Source: Acidobacteriota bacterium (lineage in GTDB: Bacteria; Acidobacteriota; UBA4820; DSQY01). From it: a DNA stretch of 10,361 bases. The stretch's first letter is position 1. The number at the start of each line of letters is the position of its first letter. Of this stretch, positions 7,919 through 10,361 are shown piece by piece. Under the pieces are notes generated by a model, which was given only the letters and a program-made list of their open reading frames with translations, was not told the origin of the DNA and made no database searches. The DNA lies in NCBI GenBank assembly GCA_021814085.1, contig JAKAJA010000035.1, positions 1-10,361 of the forward strand, read 5' to 3'. The translations under genes and the position numbers were made by a program.

Positions 7919-8104
7919 CTAACCCACGCTCTGTGCGGCGATCTTCCGGAAGAGCGGCTCGGCCGCGTCGAAGGCCTCGACCACGTCGGGGTCGAAGTGG
8001 CTTCCCCGACCCGCGCGGATCTCCTGCGCCGCGTCCTCGTGGCTGAAGCCATGCTTATAGACCCGCCTGGAGATGAGGGCGTCGTAGACGTCGGCCAGCG
8101 CCAG
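7919..8104 (-). pseudogene. 3' remnant of an HD-GYP domain phosphodiesterase gene
   Basis: The minus strand encodes about 62 residues that match the very end of an HD-GYP domain: 'LALADVYDALISRRVYKHG', then 'SHEDAAQEIRAGRGSHFDPDVVEAF', ending naturally at a TAG (7921-7919). HD-GYP proteins hydrolyse cyclic di-GMP; the catalytic HD and GYP motifs lie upstream in intact members and are absent here. The nearest in-frame ATG (8149) adds residues unrelated to HD-GYP, because that DNA belongs to the efflux-protein remnant on the other strand. Homology therefore breaks at about 8104. This is a truncated, non-functional leftover, tail-to-tail with the LCAT-like gene. Confidence 0.75.
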
Positions 8105-8111
8105 CGAGGAG

Positions 8112-8580
8112 GCAGGCGCCGCCGACCTCAAAGGAGTTAAGCTGGCCATCGCCGCGGAGGTGGCGGGCGACTACTTCGCGTTGTACGCCCTCGATGCAGA
8201 GATAAGGTGTCTCCAGGCAAGCACCGAGGCGTACCGCAAAGCTTTGGAGTTGACGCAACAACTGCCGCGCGGCGGGGTTCTCAAGCGACCTGGATGTGGC
8301 CCAGGCGAAGACGGTACTGAATTCCGCGGCCGCGCAGTTACCCGCCCTAGAGCGGACGCGTCTCCAGTTCGAGCACGCGCTCGCGGTACTCGTGGGACAG
8401 CCGGCCCCGGTTTTCCATTTGGGAGAAGCGCCGCTGCAGGTCGCCCCGGTGGCCATCGTCGCAGGCGTACCCTCAACCCTAATTGAACACCGTCCCGACA
8501 TTTTCGCCGCAGAGAGGCGCATGGCCTCTGCCAACGCCGCCATCGGCGCCGCTTTGGGCGCCTCGGGATGGATCGTCTAA
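8112..8580 (+). pseudogene. remnant of a NodT/TolC-type outer-membrane efflux protein, truncated and frameshifted
   Basis: The plus strand holds the middle part of an outer-membrane factor of an RND-type efflux pump. The first segment (to ~8276) reads 'LAIAAEVAGDYFALYALDAE' and 'ALELTQ'. The second, one frame over (from 8278), reads 'FSSDLDVAQAKTVLNSAAAQ', 'LPALERTRLQFEHALAVLVG', and 'IEHRPDIFAAERRMASANAA' before a TAA. Deleting one G from the GGGG run at 8274-8277 would rejoin the frames as RGGFSSDLDVAQAK, as the family expects. The N-terminal half and the C-terminal part after 'ANAAIGAAL' are missing, so both ends were cut. No start codon or ribosome-binding site fits. Family recognition is by conserved motifs and is confident; the gene is dead. 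No RND pump genes are nearby. Confidence 0.78.
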
Positions 8581-8700
8581 GCCATCGCGCGGTCGCTCAA
8601 TAAGCCCTAGGCCAAGTCCGTTTCGTTGAATCTCGGCGATTTTAGAGCGTCATTTTCTACGAGAGAGCCCGAGAGGGGCAGCAGCCCCTCCCGGCGGCGC
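8581..8700. other. short intergenic stretch with a perfect hairpin
   Basis: Between the efflux remnant and the terminator of the minus-strand genes there is no independent gene. It is covered only by the doubtful C-terminal extension of the minus-strand small gene. GAGGGGC (8673-8679) pairs perfectly with GCCCCTC (8684-8690) around the loop AGCA. There is no T run on either side, so it is not a standard terminator; it could stabilise a transcript 3' end. Confidence 0.4.
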
Positions 8701-9038
8701 AAAAAAGGCCCGGCCCCTCGATGGGACCGGGCCGTCGGCCGAGGGTGGCTTGGACTAGGCGCCACCTTCTCCTTCTTGGCCCGAGGTTCGACCAGCCTGA
8801 CGCGGAGCTCGGTCCCGTCGAGCAGGGTGATGGTGCCGCGCAGGACAGGAGCGCCCTCCTTGGTGGTGTCCGCCCAGAGAGCGCCGCGCTTGTTCCAGGT
8901 GGTGCCCTGGGTGCCGCGCTCCTTGTCCTCCCAGGTCCTCTCCAGGACCTTTCCGTCCTCGCCCACGAAAAACACTTCCCACGCGGGGCGGGCCTTGGGG
9001 GTGCCGTTGGTCGTCGCGTTGCCGTTCTTCTCCGTCAT
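8607..9038 (-). CDS. small protein of unknown function with a read-through C-terminus
   Basis: I do not recognise this family. ATG at 9038 is backed by AAGGAGG seven bases upstream. Residues 1-~93 look like a genuine protein: a polar N-terminus (MTEKNGNATTNGTPKARP), then alternating hydrophobic/charged segments 'AWEVFFVGEDGKVLERTW' and 'GTITLLDGTELRVRLVEP' that suggest a small beta-rich cytoplasmic fold, ending in a Lys-rich stretch. Residues ~94-143 are Pro/Arg-rich, overlap the intrinsic terminator at 8701-8733 and do not look like coding sequence. One added base near the AAGAAGGAGAAGG stretch would end the frame at TAG (8757-8755), just upstream of the terminator. It lies 69 bases after another small minus-strand gene with a matching ribosome-binding site, so the two are probably one operon. 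Confidence 0.6.
   Translation of the reverse strand: MTEKNGNATTNGTPKARPAWEVFFVGEDGKVLERTWEDKERGTQGTTWNKRGALWADTTKEGAPVLRGTITLLDGTELRVRLVEPRAKKEKVAPSPSHPRPTARSHRGAGPFLRRREGLLPLSGSLVENDALKSPRFNETDLA
8701..8733 (-). terminator. intrinsic terminator for the small minus-strand genes
   Basis: On the minus strand GGCCCGG pairs with CCGGGCC (plus coordinates 8727-8733 and 8707-8713), with a further CCC/GGG extension across one bulged base. A run of six T (8706-8701) follows immediately. This is a textbook rho-independent terminator reading leftwards. It lies inside the annotated frame of the gene it should terminate. Confidence 0.8.
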
Positions 9039-9107
9039 GTGAATCCTCCTTGCCCGCGTACGAGGCCCACGGGCGGGCCGTCTGAGGGGCTGCGGCCCGA
9101 TGCCGCG

Positions 9108-9338
9108 CTAAGAGACCTGAACTTCCTCGAATCGAACGCCCACGCCCGTGATGGGGCCGGCTTCGGCCTCGTGGCGCAGGGGGTAGACCTCGATGACAAG
9201 GCCTTCGTTGCGATCCATCCGGCGGAGCCAGATGGAGAGGTTCTCGACCGTGATCCAGCACGAGCGACCGCGAAGGGTGAACTCGTCGCAGTCGTTCACG
9301 GGGCTGTCGGCCTTGAGGACTGGTTGGGACTTTGCCAT
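9108..9338 (-). CDS. small protein of unknown function (76 residues)
   Basis: ATG at 9338 has AAGGAGG six to seven bases upstream, and the stop at 9108 leaves 69 bases to the next minus-strand gene. The protein has no signal peptide or membrane segment. Its core 'SCWITVENLSIWLRRMDRNEGLVIEVYPL' looks like two or three beta strands. It loosely resembles short 'W-ITV-x-NLS' hypothetical proteins I associate with plasmids and integrative elements, but that is an impression, not a match. Clean ribosome-binding site, sensible composition and conserved-looking spacing with its neighbour support it as real. The 5' leader contains two adjacent hairpins, one of which pairs the Shine-Dalgarno, so translation may be regulated. 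Function unknown. Confidence 0.65.
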   Translation of the reverse strand: MAKSQPVLKADSPVNDCDEFTLRGRSCWITVENLSIWLRRMDRNEGLVIEVYPLRHEAEAGPITGVGVRFEEVQVS

Positions 9339-9344
9339 GTGGTG

Positions 9345-9374
9345 CCTCCTTGGGGAGGGAGCGTTTTTTCGCTC
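9345..9374 (-). promoter_or_regulatory. leader with two abutting hairpins, one covering the ribosome-binding site
   Basis: In the minus-strand transcript upstream of the 76-residue gene, GAGCG and CGCTC pair around an A6 loop (plus 9359-9374). Directly next to it CCTCC pairs with GGAGG around CCAA (plus 9345-9358). The GGAGG in the second stem is the Shine-Dalgarno of the gene at 9338. A stem of only five G/C-rich pairs could act as a translational switch or thermometer, or be incidental. Confidence 0.4.
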
Positions 9375-9540
9375 GCCTTACGCCGGGCAGTTGGGGAGGC
9401 GCGGGCCAGAAGGACCGAAGGGCCTGGGGCGAAGGGCAGGGGGAGACCCGCCCAGGCGGGGGCGTAGGTCTACCCGAGCAGAGCACGTGCCGTAGGTTGT
9501 AAAGGCGAGGCGAGCAAAAAAACAGGGAGGGGCGTTCTCT

Positions 9541-9571
9541 AGGCTGGAGGCATGAGGCTGGAGGATTGAGG
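9541..9571 (+). repeat. 14-base tandem repeat, two units plus a partial third
   Basis: AGGCTGGAGGCATG (9541-9554) is followed directly by AGGCTGGAGGATTG (9555-9568), then AGG. The first ten bases of each unit are identical. Short GAGG-rich tandem units of this kind often mark intergenic repeat families. Confidence 0.6.
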
Positions 9572-9654
9572 CCAGGGAAAAAGGAAGGGCGCGGGGCATG
9601 CCAGATGAAGCTCGAAGGGCGCTGGCGAGGCCCGCGCAGTGACTCGGTTCTTTC

Positions 9655-9669
9655 CCGTCCGACGGACGG
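9655..9669. repeat. 15-base perfect inverted repeat
   Basis: CCGTCCG (9655-9661) and CGGACGG (9663-9669) are exact inverted copies around a single A. This odd-centred palindrome could be a dimeric regulator site or a short hairpin; nothing links it to a particular gene. Confidence 0.45.
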
Positions 9670-9859
9670 TTGCTCGAAAGCCCGGCTTGGCGGTGTGGGC
9701 GCGGGCCGGACATCGAACCCGGGAAGGATCCGGGGCGGAGCCCCATCGGAAGGGAACCCGGAGGGAGAGGCCGGGACAAGCCCCCGCCGAGGCTCATGAG
9801 TATCGAGCCCCGGTGCCATCGAAAGCCTTCTAGGATGCGGGAAGGGGCGGCGGATAGCC

Positions 9860-9882
9860 GGGGAAGGAAGCATCCCTTCCCC
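9860..9882. repeat. perfect 8-bp hairpin
   Basis: GGGGAAGG (9860-9867) pairs with CCTTCCCC (9875-9882) across a seven-base loop. No T run follows on either strand. Confidence 0.5.
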
Positions 9883-9913
9883 GCGCTCGATGGGTGCAAC
9901 GGAAGGCTCGGGC

Positions 9914-9940
9914 GCCCAGGGCCACAGTGCGGCCCTGGGC
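9914..9940 (-). terminator. perfect 10-bp hairpin directly after the small membrane-protein gene
   Basis: GCCCAGGGCC (9914-9923) and GGCCCTGGGC (9931-9940) form a perfect ten-base stem with a seven-base loop. It begins two bases beyond the TGA stop (9944-9942) of the minus-strand membrane-protein gene. There is no downstream T tract, so termination would be atypical; it may protect the 3' end or be a junction feature. Confidence 0.4.
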
Positions 9941-9941
9941 C

Positions 9942-10298
9942 TCATAAGGGGTGGTCCACGTCTGAAAGAACTGCGGCAGGCAGGACCAAGAAGATCAACA
10001 GCTGATTGGTAACCATCAGGAAAACAGCGAGTGACAAGGAGAGGAGATTGACGACGGCCAGATAAGCGATAGTGCAACCCAATAGCGATAATGCATTCAG
10101 TACCCATCGCCACAGGCGGTGCTGTTTTCGTAGATAAGCAATTTTCTCAGAATCCGTCAGTGGAGGAAGCCAGAAGATTCTGAGAAGGAAGCTACCGACA
10201 AGCAGAAATGATAGGCCAGGAATGCGACTGAGGCAGAGAGCAGCGTTGCGGCATCGCGCCATTGGCGTGATGGTGTTGCGGTTTTTGTTCTCTGTCAT
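9942..10298 (-). CDS. small membrane protein of unknown function, atypical base composition
   Basis: I do not recognise this 118-residue protein. After a polar N-terminus (MTENKNRNT) it has one hydrophobic helix around 'GLSFLLVGSFLLRIFWL' (~28-44). A basic loop with 'LRKQHRLWRW' follows, then two closely spaced helices from ~67 to 112, suggesting three membrane spans. ATG at 10298 has AAGAGGA six bases upstream. The coding DNA is about 50% G+C, far below the rest of the window, with freer use of A/T at third positions, which suggests acquisition or a different replicon. The last residues (DVDHPL) reach exactly into the GC-rich flank. Upstream, an open frame ending in TGA overlaps this ATG as ATGA, so it may be the downstream gene of an operon that continues outside the window. 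Confidence 0.6.
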   Translation of the reverse strand: MTENKNRNTITPMARCRNAALCLSRIPGLSFLLVGSFLLRIFWLPPLTDSEKIAYLRKQHRLWRWVLNALSLLGCTIAYLAVVNLLSLSLAVFLMVTNQLLIFLVLPAAVLSDVDHPL

Positions 10299-10361
10299 TG
10301 TCCATCCTCTTTGTGATTGCGACTAGAGCAAACTGGCTTCGGAAAGGCCGTTGATGTTTTT
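10299..10361 (-). other. possible 3' end of an upstream minus-strand gene
   Basis: Two minus-strand frames are open to the window edge. One ends KNINGLSEASLL at TAG (10325-10323), leaving room for the ribosome-binding site of the next gene. The other ends at a TGA overlapping the next ATG. Too little is present to choose. Confidence 0.25.

Larger units (their letters stand above)
9375..9941. other. long non-coding, hairpin-rich region
   Basis: Over 560 bases without a credible gene. Open frames on both strands here have Pro/Arg/Ser/Gly-rich translations with no domain, start signal or hydrophobic pattern, and are best explained by high G+C. The region holds a 14-base tandem repeat (9541-9568) and perfect inverted repeats at 9655-9669, 9732-9744, 9860-9882 and 9914-9940. 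There are many purine-rich blocks. The promoter for the two small minus-strand genes should lie here, but no clear -35/-10 pair is visible. A structured RNA or remnants of a mobile element are possible. Confidence 0.5.

Noticed and set aside
7892..8600. Insertion sequence responsible for the truncated genes.
   Set aside because: No transposase fragment, matching terminal inverted repeats or target-site duplication could be seen around the remnants.
9359..9374. GAGCG-T6-CGCTC as a plus-strand terminator.
   Set aside because: The T run is in the loop, not after the stem, and no plus-strand gene ends nearby. Better read as part of the minus-strand leader.
9700..9735. tRNA-like T-arm on the minus strand (CCGGG, loop TTCGATG, TCCGG).
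   Set aside because: The T-arm pairs well, but no acceptor stem, D-arm or anticodon arm can be placed at the right distances upstream, so it is a chance GGTTCGA hairpin.
9378..9899. 173-codon open frame on the minus strand in the gap.
   Set aside because: Low-complexity Pro/Ser/Arg-rich translation, no ribosome-binding site, no recognisable fold. Most likely open by chance.
8755..10113. 452-codon open frame on the minus strand.
   Set aside because: It crosses the two small genes, the non-coding region and the composition boundary. It is Pro/Arg/Ser-rich with no domain. It is a high-GC shadow frame.
1..10361. CRISPR array, rRNA or complete defence system.
   Set aside because: No regularly spaced repeats, rRNA-like sequence, nucleases, helicases or toxin-antitoxin pairs were recognised.

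Overview
The window is a GC-rich (by eye roughly two-thirds G+C) stretch of a diderm bacterial genome. The Gram-negative envelope is inferred from two predicted outer-membrane beta-barrels (an OprO/OprP-type porin and a PagL-like lipid A deacylase) and a lipoprotein with a clear lipobox. The mix of families (FmdE-like, DUF4010/MgtC, TauE/SafE, CDF, CHR, PagL-like, LCAT-like) would fit an acidobacterium (e.g. Holophagae-like) or a delta- or other proteobacterium. The sequence alone does not settle which.

Positions 1-7891 are a dense plus-strand run. It opens with the 3' end of an FmdE-family zinc protein, followed by an MgtC/SapB-DUF4010 membrane protein. After a 140-base gap comes a compact four-gene block: a TauE/SafE anion permease, a CDF zinc-type exporter, an OprO/P-type porin and a two-domain chromate transporter. 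The last three are joined by a Shine-Dalgarno overlapping a stop, an ATGA overlap and a possible GTGA overlap, so this looks like one translationally coupled transport operon for metal ions and oxyanions. It is followed at short spacing by the PagL-like protein and an LCAT-like alpha/beta-hydrolase lipoprotein, a pair that suggests envelope lipid remodelling.

Positions 7892-8600 are a gene graveyard. The last ~62 codons of an HD-GYP phosphodiesterase (minus strand) abut the middle of a NodT/TolC-type outer-membrane efflux protein (plus strand). The efflux remnant is truncated at both ends and carries a one-base frameshift in a G run.

Positions 8600-9338 hold two small minus-strand genes of unknown function, each with a strong AAGGAGG ribosome-binding site, ending at a good intrinsic terminator. 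The downstream gene's reading frame runs straight through that terminator, which suggests a recent stop-codon loss or frameshift. The leader of the upstream gene can fold so that its own Shine-Dalgarno is paired.

Positions 9339-9941 contain no credible protein gene but several perfect inverted repeats and a short tandem repeat. At about 9942 composition drops abruptly to about 50% G+C, and a minus-strand small membrane protein of different codon style begins. That boundary is either the edge of horizontally acquired DNA or an assembly join. I did not find a convincing complete new defence, mobile or biosynthetic system. The most noteworthy parts are the composition boundary, the abutting gene remnants and the small minus-strand gene pair with its structured leader.
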